Shown: one piece after another, positions 11,495-21,300 of the stretch | Numbering within the stretch: position 1 is the first letter of the stretch | How the letters are laid out: every line of letters begins with the position of its first letter | Assembly: GCA_009193035.1 (NCBI GenBank) | Contig: SWDT01000221.1 | Span: 1 to 64,000, forward strand | DNA: 64,000 bases | Reading direction: 5' to 3' | DNA from: Halicephalobus mephisto | Taxonomy: Eukaryota; Nematoda; Chromadorea; Rhabditida; Panagrolaimidae | Position numbers and translations under genes: made by a program | The notes under the pieces: generated by a model | Database searches by the model: none | Told to the model about the DNA's origin: nothing | What the model saw: only the letters and a program-made list of their open reading frames with translations

Positions 11495-12060
11495 AAATGT
11501 CTTGAAAGAATCCCAAACCACTCTCGAAGAAACCCTAAAGCACCCCAGAAGAACCCTAAGGTACCCTGAAGCACCCCCGAAAGAACCCTAAGGTACCCTG
11601 AAGCACCTCAAAAGAATCTTAAAAAATCTCAAAAAGTCCTAAAGTATCCTACAAAAATCCAAAGCATTCTGAACGAACCTAAAACTACTCCAAAGAATCC
11701 TAAAATATCTTCAAAATATCCAAAGCACCCTAAAGACATCCTAAATAAACTCCAAATTACTCCAAAAGCACCCCAAAGAACTCCAACGCATCCCTAAGGT
11801 ACTTCAAAGAACCCTAGAGTACCCCAAAGTACCCTAAGGAAGTTCTAAACTCCCCTAAAAGTACTCCAAGGTACCCTAAGCAAGTTCTAAATTCTTCTAA
11901 AAGTACTCTAAGGCATCCTAAAGTACCTTAAAAGAATTTTAAATTTTTCCAAAAATATTTCAAAGTACCCCAAAGTACCCTAAGGAAGTTCTAAACTCCC
12001 CTAAAAGTACCCCAAACCAGTCCAAAAATACTCCAAAGTACTCTGGACGAACCCTAAAGA
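11495..12060. repeat. degenerate GGTACC/CCCTAAG array
   Basis: A run of loosely repeated segments of ~20-35 bases such as 'aaccctaaggtaccctgaag' and 'agtaccccaaagtacccta'. The repeated core, GGTACC or GTACCC, is shared with the array at 28.8-29.7 kb. It is not telomeric (no regular hexamer). Confidence 0.65.
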
Positions 12061-12851
12061 AACTCTATCAGATTGAATTTCACTTTTTTTAATTTAGAAA
12101 AAAATTGGTTTAAAAAATAACCTCAAACGTGAACAATGACTCAGATGACCTCATCTGACAGGTTTCTTTTGAAAAAAAACGTAAAATTTCCACTCAAACG
12201 ATGTTTGCAAAAAACGAAAGTTGTCTCAAGTGGCCAAAACAATTTTTTTTTAAATAAAATTTTAAAAAATTCAATATTGAACCAAACAGGATTTCAGAGA
12301 TCCGTTCATCCGGAAATTTCTGGATTTTTTTTATTTATTTTTTATTTATTTATTTTTTGATTTTTATTTATTTTTAAAAATTTTCTTTTAATTTGAAAAA
12401 AAATGATTTTTATTTTTTAAAATTTCAAAAAAAAATTTTTTATTTTTTTTAAATTTTTTATTTTTTAAATTTTTAAATTTTTTAAATTTTTTTAGAGAAA
12501 ATTTTATTTCATAAAAATTAACGAATAAAATAAAAAATTTTACTGTATTTGTAATTGTAAAATAAAACTTTAATATTATATAATTAAAAATTTTCGCGAA
12601 ATGGTCCTGACACGAATTTTTGGGACTTTTTAGAAATATTTTTTAAAGAAAATTTAGAATTTTTTAGAGAAAATTTAAGAATTTTTAAGAAAAATTAAGA
12701 TTTTTTAGAGAAAAATTAAAAAATTTTTAGAAAAAGTTAGAATTTTTAAAGAAAATTAAAAATTTTCAAGAAAATTTAAGAAATTTGGATTTTTATAATA
12801 CATAATTTTTGTGAAAATAACAAGAAAGTTTTCGTGTTTGATAAGTTGACC

Positions 12852-13943
12852 ATGGAAAATCGATTTTGGCTTATCAAAAATCTACAAAAATTGATTCCGA
12901 AACGAAAGAAGACGGGATCGTTTGCGTCCAGTCGGTAATGAACCGGTTAATCCAGACATCAAACAATCGAAAGCAGGAAGTTCGGTACACAGACAGCCTC
13001 GGGTCATCACAATCTATTTCACGATACGATTAAAAAAATTTTTACGTTGCAAAAAGTAAAAATTTTAAAAATTAAATTTTTCGAAATTTTTGAATTTCCG
13101 CGAAAAATTAGAAAAATACAAAAAATAATAATTTTTAAAATCAATCAACTCCCTTTTTGCAACAATCTTAAAAATCCATTTTGAAGTAATTTAAAAAATA
13201 TTTTTAGTTTTTTTGTTTTTTGGAATTTTTGAATTCGCGCGGAAAGTGAAAAAAAATGGAAAAAGTGGTAATTTTCCCAAAATCGACTCGCTCTTTTACC
13301 TAAATTCTAGTATTCTCTAAGTATCTAGTAAATTTACATCGACGAGATTTTCGAAGAACTTTTATTTTCAGTTTTTTGAATTCCCGGGCGAGTAAAGTAA
13401 AAAATGGAAAAAGTGGTAATTTTTGGAAATGGACTCGCACTGTCGGCACGCGCGCCCCTCTTCCTTCTTGTCTAAATCCTAAAATTTCCTAGAAAATCTT
13501 GAAAATTCGCCTCAAAAAATCTCCAAAAACTTTTATTTTGTATTTTTATAATACTAGCAATCCTTTAGACACACTTTCGAAGGACTTTTTGATTTTTTAT
13601 ATAAAAAGTAAATTCAAAAATCAATGATTTTTTAGAAGTTTTAAATTCCTGCGTAAAATAAATGGAAACATTAGAAAATAGGAAATTTGGTGTTTTACGA
13701 TTTAAAATCGATTTTTTTATTTTTAGAAACATTTCTGAAAAATTTTTTAATTTTTAAGATTATAATTTTTATAAAAATAAAATTTGCCGAAAGTTAAATT
13801 CCTACGTAAAATAAGTAGAAATGTCAAAAATAGAAATGTTAGTGATTTACGAGTTAAATCGATTTTTTAATTTCTGAAATTTCAGTCTTCCAGAAAATCG
13901 TATCGAGACACCTTCGTACCAGCGTTCATTTCAGCTTTCATAA
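12852..13943 (+). CDS. candidate two-exon small protein (about 46 aa), tentative
   Basis: ATG at 12,852, in the good context gaccATGG, opens 27 codons (MENRFWLIKNLQKLIPKRKK...) to a donor, AGTCG|gtaatg, in phase 2. The acceptor tttcag at 13,881-13,885 restores frame and gives 18 further codons to TAA at 13,943. Against this, the same island (12,850-13,030) also has two open minus-strand frames of 43-50 codons, and 13,886 onward is open in two other frames, one of which runs straight into the ATG at 13,948. The island is non-repetitive and probably transcribed or coding, but which frame is real is unclear. The 950-bp intron would contain the right arm of the long inverted repeat. Confidence 0.2.
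13153..13590 (-). repeat. right arm of the 440-bp inverted repeat
   Basis: Reverse complement of 4,232-4,673, matching nearly base for base, including CGCACTGTCGGCACGCGCG and the spacer motifs on both sides. Differences are isolated substitutions and short A/T indels, so the two copies separated or were homogenised recently compared with other repeats in the window. Confidence 0.85.
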
Positions 13944-13947
13944 CGGT

Positions 13948-14118
13948 ATGATGGCAAAGACCGATGACTCCTCCGTGATTCACCTCGGGACCTGGCCCAG
14001 TTTTCGCAACAGACGCGGTCCGGCTGGTCCGAAGTCTATTTACTTGAATCACTTAATTTCTGGAAGAACGGATTTCGATTTTCTCATTCAAATATCTGGA
14101 TCAAGGGCTTTTCGAGGG
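13948..14118 (+). CDS. unidentified coding exon, partial
   Basis: An acceptor, aaatttcag (ends 13,885), is followed by a frame open through ATG ATG at 13,948 and on to CGAGGG|gtattt at 14,118. From the ATG it gives 57 codons (MMAKTDDSSVIHLGTWPS...), with a glycine/arginine/proline patch RNRRGPAGPKS. Base composition is clearly raised in G+C relative to the flanks. The 62 bases between acceptor and ATG fit a trans-spliced leader arrangement. Downstream of 14,160 the frame stays open only through low-complexity lysine/phenylalanine sequence that belongs to a repeat family, so the true 3' end is probably the gtattt donor. No family is recognised. Confidence 0.35.
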
Positions 14119-14633
14119 GTATTTGTTTATATAAATAAATTTCCCACAAAGAACGATTCATCGATGAACTCATTTTTGAATTTGAAAAAAACGAAAATTA
14201 AAAAGTTAAAAATTAAAAGCAAAAAATTTGGGTTTCAGAAGTTTTATAGAATTTTCGAAGGTTCTAGAAAAATTCAGAAGTTCCTATGGGATTCTAGAAT
14301 TTTCAAAAAAGATTCTGGAAAAATTTTTAAAATTAAAAATTTTAAAAAATTCGAAAAAATCTGAAAATATAAAACCCTAGACTTTTCGAAAAAGATTCTA
14401 AAAGACTCCAGAAGCTCCTACGATATTTTTTGAAGTTTCTAAACTTTCTAATTCTAGAAGATTCTAAAAAATTGAAAATTTCATAAATCTTCGAAAATTT
14501 GAAAACTTAATAAAAATTTTGATTCGGAAATTTTCTACTATTTTTGAGGATTCTAGAAATTTATCATTTTAGTTTATTGATAAAAAATAAAAAATCAGAA
14601 AATAAACTATTTTTATTTTATCCGTTCTATCAA

Positions 14634-14729
14634 GTTGGGCGCGGTTTTTTGTTTAAGAAAAACGATCAAGGAGTGTTCTACCACCAATCGAAAGGAATAC
14701 TATTTTTCGACCTTTGGAGAAATAACTAA
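14634..14729 (+). CDS. possible terminal exon, unidentified
   Basis: A plus-strand frame gives 31 codons (VGRGFLFKKNDQGVFYHQSK...) ending in TAA at 14,729, embedded between low-complexity arrays. An acceptor-like tatcaag sits at its left edge, which would need a phase-1 upstream exon. The visible exon at 13,948-14,118 ends in phase 0, so the two do not join directly. It may be an orphan exon or a relic. Confidence 0.2.
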   Translation, partial: VGRGFLFKKNDQGVFYHQSKGILFFDLWRNN

Positions 14730-16230
14730 TAAAAAATAATTTCAATAAAAAAGTAATTTAAAAAAATAATTTTAAAAAAAGTAATTTTAAAAAAATAATT
14801 TTCAACAAAAAAATAATTTTAAATAAAAATAATTTTAAATAAAAATAATTTTTAATAAAAAAAAAATAACTTTAATAAAAAATAATTTTCAACAAAAAAG
14901 TAATTTTTAATTAAAAAAATAATTTTAAATAAAAATAATTTCAATAAAAAAATAACTTTAATAAAAAATAATTTTCAACAAAAAAGTAATTTTTAATTTA
15001 AAAAATAATTTTAAAAATGATTTCAATAAAAAAATGATTTTTAATAAAAATTAGCCTAAAAGTACCTAATTAAAATAATCACAAAAAAATTTTAACAATG
15101 TACTTTGAAAAATACTCTTTTTATTTTTAAAATTTTCTCGAAATATATTTTTGGGTTTTTATAAATTATAATTTTTAAAAAATTATTTTTGAAATTTTCG
15201 AATTTACGCGAAAAATTTTAAAAAATTTAAAAAATGGTAATTTTTTGGAATTAATTCACTTTTTTTAAATTTTATAACAATCCTAAAAATGCATTTTGAA
15301 ACACTTTTTTAAATATTTTTAGTTTTTATATTTTTTGGAATTTTGAATTCCCGCGAAAATTGAGAGAAATTTGTAAAAATTCAAAAAAGTGGTAAAAATG
15401 GTATTTTTTTCGCAATTGACTCGTATTGTTATTATTTTTTCTTTTTTCTACTTTTGTCTAAATTTTAAAATTCAGTAAATTTGTTCCAGAAAATTCTTAT
15501 TTTTACAATCAACGTTTCGTAATTTTTGAATTCCCGCGCAAAGGCGAGTGAGAGTGAAAAAAAGATAAATCTGACAAATAATGCCAGAATTGACTCGTCT
15601 TGTTCTCAGTTCGCTCTCTCGTTTCCTTCGGTGTTATCATTTCGGAGCATTTCGGAATCTTAGAAATTCGCATCGGGACAACTTCTTGCTGGTTTTTTTG
15701 TTTTAATTTTGTATTTTAAAATTATTTATATATCGCGATTTTGCTAAAATATATATTTTTAAATTTTCTTCATTTTTACCTAAAATTTATATTTTTAAAT
15801 TTTCTTCGTTTTTACCTAAAATATACTTTTTAAATTTTTCCTTTTTCATCCAAAATTTATATTTTTAAATTTTCTTCATTTTTACCTAAAATTTATTTTT
15901 TTTATTTTTACCGAAAATATACTTTTTAATTTTCCTCGTTTTTGCCTAAAATTTATATTTTTATTTTTACCTAAAATATACTTTTTAAATTTTTCCTTTT
16001 TCATCTAAAATTTATTTTTTTAATTTACTTTTAAATTCCAAAATAAAATTTAAATTTTTAATATTAATTTTAAAATTTGTTTTTTGAATTTGTATTGTTT
16101 CATTTTACCCAAAATTTAGGATTTTTAAGAAATTTATATATTGATTTTATTCAGAATTTTTAAAAATTTATATTTATCGTGTTTTATTTTTACCCAAAAT
16201 TTAGGTTTTTTAAATTTACACATTGTGTTC
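14730..16230. repeat. three AT-rich repeat blocks
   Basis: From 14,730 to 15,050 there are units of 'aataattttcaacaaaaaag'. From 15,180 to 15,660 there are three copies of the dispersed module 'gaattcccgcg ... aaaaagtggtaaa ... ttgactcg'. From 15,720 to 16,230 there is a ~36-bp array of 'tttttacctaaaatttatat'. No gene is seen. Confidence 0.65.
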
Positions 16231-16295
16231 CGTTTTTGTCGAAGATTTATTTCCTCAAATTTGTTCATATCGGACTTGTTTTTTACCCAGATTTG

Positions 16296-16303
16296 TGACG
16301 TCA
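16296..16303. promoter_or_regulatory. palindromic CRE-type site TGACGTCA
   Basis: A perfect TGACGTCA octamer lies about 390 bases upstream of the rnr-2 start, in a less AT-rich island (16,230-16,480) with a second TGACGTC at 16,381. This is the known CREB/ATF (bZIP) site. Function here is inferred only from position. Confidence 0.35.
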
Positions 16304-16572
16304 CGAATGACCCTGTAAGATTCATGCTGTTTTGGCAGATGCCGAAGCCTTGGTTTATTTCGAAATCGCCGATGGTCTGTTGTGACGTCGATCGCCCCTC
16401 CTACCTTGTTTCCCGCGCTTTTCGGTTTTCCATAAATATAAAAATCCGTAAATTTTCCATAAAACAAATATTTTTCTCATATCTGATAAAAAAAGCATAT
16501 TTTTTCCTTTGGCTATCTTAATTACTTTCATGGTTATCTATGTTAAACAAATCCAGTACCAGGCAATACTAG

Positions 16573-16585
16573 TTTCGCGCCAAAA
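16573..16585. promoter_or_regulatory. E2F-type site in the rnr-2 promoter
   Basis: TTTCGCGCCAAAA is an almost symmetric match to the E2F/DP consensus TTTSSCGC, 108-120 bases upstream of the rnr-2 ATG. A second related core, TTTTTGCGCGG, lies at 16,615-16,625. Ribonucleotide reductase small-subunit genes are classical E2F targets switched on at S phase, so sequence and gene identity agree. Confidence 0.6.
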
Positions 16586-16602
16586 AGTACACGACCTTGT
16601 CC

Positions 16603-16611
16603 TTATATATA
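16603..16611 (+). promoter_or_regulatory. TATA-like element
   Basis: TTATATATA between the two E2F-like cores and about 45 bases ahead of the trans-splice acceptor of rnr-2. In such AT-rich DNA a chance match is easy, so this rests on position only. Confidence 0.3.
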
Positions 16612-16644
16612 CCATTTTTGCGCGGTTACTTGCCGGATCAAATT

Positions 16645-16654
16645 ATTTTTTCAG
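16645..16654 (+). promoter_or_regulatory. rnr-2: probable spliced-leader acceptor of rnr-2
   Basis: ATTTTTTCAG followed by 38 bases of leader and the ATG at 16,693. No upstream exon is visible, so a trans-splice acceptor is the simplest reading. An untranslated first exon with a cis intron is the alternative. Confidence 0.55.
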
Positions 16655-16692
16655 GCAAATCTAGAGCGCAGCTTGCAGGAAAATTGTGAAAA

Positions 16693-17869
16693 ATGGTCAA
16701 CGAAGTGCTTGTCGACAAAGAAAACATGGTTTGTTTGCGTTTTTTGATTTTTATATTTTTATATATAATTTTGAATTTTTTTAGATTCCAATCTCCATGG
16801 ATAAAGGAGAATCTGATGAAAAAGTACTCACAAAAGAATTTAACAAACTCGATGTTTCGGATGAACCTTTGTTGAAAGAAAATCCTAATCGTTTTGTCAT
16901 TTTTCCGATTCAATATCGCGATATTTGGCAATTTTACAAGAAAGCAGTTGCTTCTTTTTGGACGGTTGAAGAAGTAAGTTGTAATTTTTAAATTTTTCAT
17001 ATATGAATTTTTTCCAGGTTGACTTGGGAAAGGATATGGCTGATTGGAACAAGATGAATAAAGACGAAAAGTTCTTTATTTCCAGAGTATTAGCTTTCTT
17101 TGCTGCTTCTGACGGAATTGTAAACGAAAATCTTGTTGAAAGATTTTCTCAAGAAGTCCAAGTACCTGAAGCGCGTTGTTTCTATGGATTCCAAATTGCG
17201 ATTGAGAATATTCATTCTGAAATGTATGCTTTGTTGATTCAGACTTATATCAAAGATGCTGCTGAACGTGATAGACTTTTTAACGCGATTTATGAATTTG
17301 AATTTATTAAGAAGAAAGCAGATTGGGCTTTGCGCTGGATTGCCTCAAAAGACGCATCGTTTGGTGAACGTGTAATCGCATTTGCAGCTGTTGAAGGAAT
17401 ATTTTTTTCTGGTAGTTTTGCAGCTATTTTTTGGCTGAAAAAACGTGGTCTTATGCCTGGTTTGACACAAAGTAATGAACTTATTTCAAGAGATGAAGGT
17501 CTGCATCGTGATTTTGCATGTCTTATGTATAAACATTTGAAAAATAAGCCATCTGAAGAAAGAATTGATGATATTATTCGTGATGCAGTTAAAATTGAAC
17601 AAGAATATTTAACAGAAGCTTTACCATGTGACATGATTGGAATGAATTGTCGTCTTATGTCGCAATATATTGAATTTGTTGCGGATCATTTGCTTGTTGA
17701 ACTTGATTGTAAGAAAATTTTTAATGTTAAGAATCCATTTGATTTTATGGAAAATCTCTCTATTCAAGGAAAAACAAACTTTTTTGAAAAGAAAGTTGCA
17801 GAATATCAACGTATGGGTGTGATGAATAGTGTTGATGATAGAGAATTCACTTTGGATGCTGATTTTTAA
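16693..17869 (+). CDS. rnr-2: ribonucleoside-diphosphate reductase small subunit (class I beta, R2)
   Basis: The small subunit holds the di-iron/tyrosyl radical cofactor that reduces ribonucleotides to deoxyribonucleotides with the large subunit. There are three exons, 16,693-16,728, 16,785-16,973 and 17,018-17,869 (introns of 56 and 44 bases), giving 358 aa, slightly short of the usual ~380-390. Visible motifs are FWTVEEVDLGKD (ligand Asp77), [10 protein letters not shown] (Glu138, His141, radical Tyr145), [12 protein letters not shown] (Glu201) and [13 protein letters not shown] (Glu235, His238). The last residues, FTLDADF, form the conserved tail that docks into the large subunit. All ligands and the radical tyrosine are present, so it should be active. 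The N-terminal extension is short. E2F-like sites upstream predict S-phase control. The next gene on the same strand starts 514 bases downstream, longer than a typical nematode operon gap. Confidence 0.97.
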
Positions 17870-18382
17870 AATGACGTTTTCATTCCATTGTTTTTTATGT
17901 ATGATGTATCTGTGCCTTTGATAAATATGTGATTTTTAGAAATTTGGATTTCAAGGATGTGTAGTTTTTGAATTTTTTTTATTAAAAATGAAAAGTAATA
18001 TTTTTTAAAATTAATTTTTGTATTAAAAATTATAAAAATTTGTTTTGAAATAATTTTTTAAAGTATTTTTTATTTTTTAAGATTTTTGAATTCCCGCGCT
18101 AGAGCGAGTAAAAGTATAAAAATGGAAAAAGTGGTAAATTTGGTGATTTTTTTAAAATTATTTTTTTTATTTTTTGCCTAAATTTTTGGATTTTTTTAAA
18201 GAAATTTGTTTTGAAAAAATTTTTTAAATTTATTTTTGATTTTTTATAAATTGGAGGGAAAAGGAATAATTGAATCGCGTTTTTTTTTGGCGTAACGTGC
18301 GAAAATTTGAATTTTTTTCATTTTTGTTTTGACTGGTGGTGACTGGATTTATATGAATTTTTTTTCTTAATTTTTTTTGAAA
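17870..18382. other. rnr-2 / ints-5 spacer
   Basis: AT-rich. It holds one copy of the dispersed module 'gaattcccgcgct ... gaaaaagtggtaaattt' at 18,085-18,145. No exact AATAAA follows rnr-2 closely; the nearest is a GATAAAT at about 17,920. Whether this 514-bp gap is an operon spacer or holds a promoter cannot be told. Confidence 0.4.
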
Positions 18383-21300
18383 ATGAATGAATTAGAATCA
18401 GAAGGCTGCATACCGGTTCTGGAGGTAAAAAAAAGGTAAAAATAAAATGTTTAATTTTTTTCTTTCAGAAAACGAAAATTTTGAAAAATATAGAATCGAT
18501 TTTGAATTCTGTAGATTACATACCTCCAGAAGACGTATATAATAAACCTTGGCAATGGACAAATTTGGATCCGGATATCATCGAAAACAAAATTACATAT
18601 ATGATGAAATATTCGCCGTCATCGAGGTTTGGATTTTTTAAATTTTTTTATATAAATTTTTTTAGGCCAGCGATATTGGACACTATCTCGACTTTGATCC
18701 ACAAGGATTATCTTATTTTTACAGAAGGACCTAAACACAGATATGGAAGCAAACACTATGAACTCCATTTGGCGGTTTTGAAACTTCTGGAGACGATCGA
18801 AGAATTAATAGATGAAAATTTTTCGTCTTTTTTGTCAGACGTGGTTTTTTGGACAGCGAAAATCCTACTAGCTATGACGGAATACAACATCAGAAGACAC
18901 AGAGGACTCAGACAGAAACCATATGAAATCATCAAGAAATCAGAAACTGGGAAAATTGTTTTCAAAATTATGAAAAATTCGATGCACAAATGTCTCGCGG
19001 CCAGCGGCAGATTCGCGTTTAAGGCTCTTCTTAGTGTTTATTCTGAAGTTGCTAAAGACGAACATGGACGAGAATGGATATTTTCTTATTTAACGTGAGT
19101 ATTTTTGGACTGATTTAAAAATGGAAATACTTTGGTCAAAGTGGCCTCGATAACCTGTTATAGTTTTTTTTTCAAGTTTATCTTTTACATATTCAAAAAT
19201 TAGATATTATTTTTTATTATATATTGCTCTATCATGATGAAGTAGGGTAAATATATGGAATTTCATATATCAAAGGTATAGATGTGATAGAAATTAACTG
19301 AATAATTTGTTATAGTTTTTTTTCAAGTTTATCTTTTACATATTCGAAAATTACATAGCATTTTTACTATATATTGTTCTATCATGATGAAGTAGGGTAA
19401 ATATATGGAATTTCATATATCAAAGGTATAGATGTGATAGAAATTAACTGAATAATTTGTTATAGTTTGTTTTTCAAGTTTATCTTTTACATATTCGAAA
19501 ATTAGATATCATTTTTACTAGATATCGTTCTAAAACGAGAAAACAAGATAATCTTAAAGAAATTCATATATCAAAGGTATAGATGTGATAGGAATTAGTT
19601 TTACAACATGTTGAGCTTTATCTTCCATCTTATCCCATACCTATTCAAAATCCATATTTAAGTTCCGTTAAATATCCCTCTGAAACAAAAAATAGAATAA
19701 TTTCGAGGGATTTCATATATGGCATATCATGAAAACGAAAAAATTCGTTCATTTGGCGACCAAACTTGAGGTGTTCCGGAATCGTTCGTTTTCTACTTTA
19801 ATTTAACCAATTTTAATAATTATTTTTTGCAATCAGACATATCTCCTTCAGTAATCACGACTATTTAATTAATTTTTATAAAAGTAATTAAAAAACGAAA
19901 TCCTAAATTTATAAATTTCGCAGGTTATTTTAATCGAAAAATTCCTTATTGAAATTTAATCAGATTTTAAATATAATTTAAAAACTTAGATTATTAACGT
20001 ACTCTTGGGAAAATCAGATTTCGATATATGGATTTTTAATTTTATATATTTTGTTTTTTCAGAAGAGATTTTACACTGAATACTTGTTTGGATTTGATCA
20101 AATTTGGCGGTAATGTTTTTCGAGAATCCGCAAAATACACACCGAAAAATCCAGAAGGAATAAGAACGATGGAAAGGAATTTTATAAATGAATATTATCA
20201 TCTTCCTAAATTTTTTGAATATGTTGCAAAAACGAAAGAATTAGAAATGAGAGCGGCTTTTGAGGATTATTTTTCACGTTATTTGGATCCTGGATTTTCA
20301 GATAATTTTGATGCTATTTTTTTGATTTTTTCAGCAATATATAGACCTACTTTATGGGCATATTATTTGGGAATTATTTCAATTAATTTTGACAAACAAA
20401 AAATGTTAAAATTATTGAAATTAATTCAGGATGAATATTGTAGTATTTTGAACAGAACAGAAGGACGATCGGCGATGAGTACTCTACGTCAGAGTTTGAA
20501 ATTTCTAACACCAGATGTCACGTCGTCAATTTTGGAAGTTATTCAGCCTATGGCATTTGACGATTTCATTTTGGAAAATTCGAATTTTAATTTTAATGAA
20601 CAAAATGAAATTAAAAATGAATTAAAAATAATTTGTAACGAATTATTAAATACTTTTCTAAGGACAATTCAAGCATCAAGAAGTTTCAACATTAATCATA
20701 TTCCATTTTTGAAGAAATTAACATCGAGTGATCTTGCCCTGAGGCAATTTCTACAATCGTGTGTTCCTGTATCTGATTTGAACAAGGAAAAATTGAAACT
20801 TTTACAAGGTTTTTGTTATTTTTGTTCTCCACAATTTACATATACGGTATTTTCAATATTGTTGTTGTCTATTCATACGGTACCGGAATTGAAGCAATTT
20901 GTTATTTTTGCATCTACAGTAATCCCGCAATATCCAAATGCTCTCTTGGAAGCTTTTAAAGATGTTGTTAAAAAAAAGAATTATTATTTGAAAATTTTAG
21001 AAAAAGAAAAAATGGAATTTAATGTTGTTAAAAATTTTGGATTATTATTGAGATGGTCAGAATTGTCAGAAAATAATAGTTATATGAATTTTTTTTGTCT
21101 TAAATCAGAAGTATTTATGCCAAATGGTAGTGTTATGGAATTGGCAGGTTCATTAATTCAATTTTCAATTGTATTATTATTAGAATATTTGGAAAAAATT
21201 AATATATTTGATATGGAATTATTTAAAAAAGTTTCAATTACAATGGATTTAATTAAAGCAATAGATGGAACAGCACCAATTGAATCAGGAGCATGTTACG

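Noticed and set aside
11495..12060. Telomere-like CCCTAA repeats
   Set aside because: CCCTAAG occurs only irregularly within a degenerate GGTACC array. There is no tandem TTAGGC or TTAGGG run.
16134..16521. Overlapping open frames on both strands before rnr-2
   Set aside because: They overlap a promoter-like island (TGACGTCA sites) and AT arrays. No acceptor or donor supports them.
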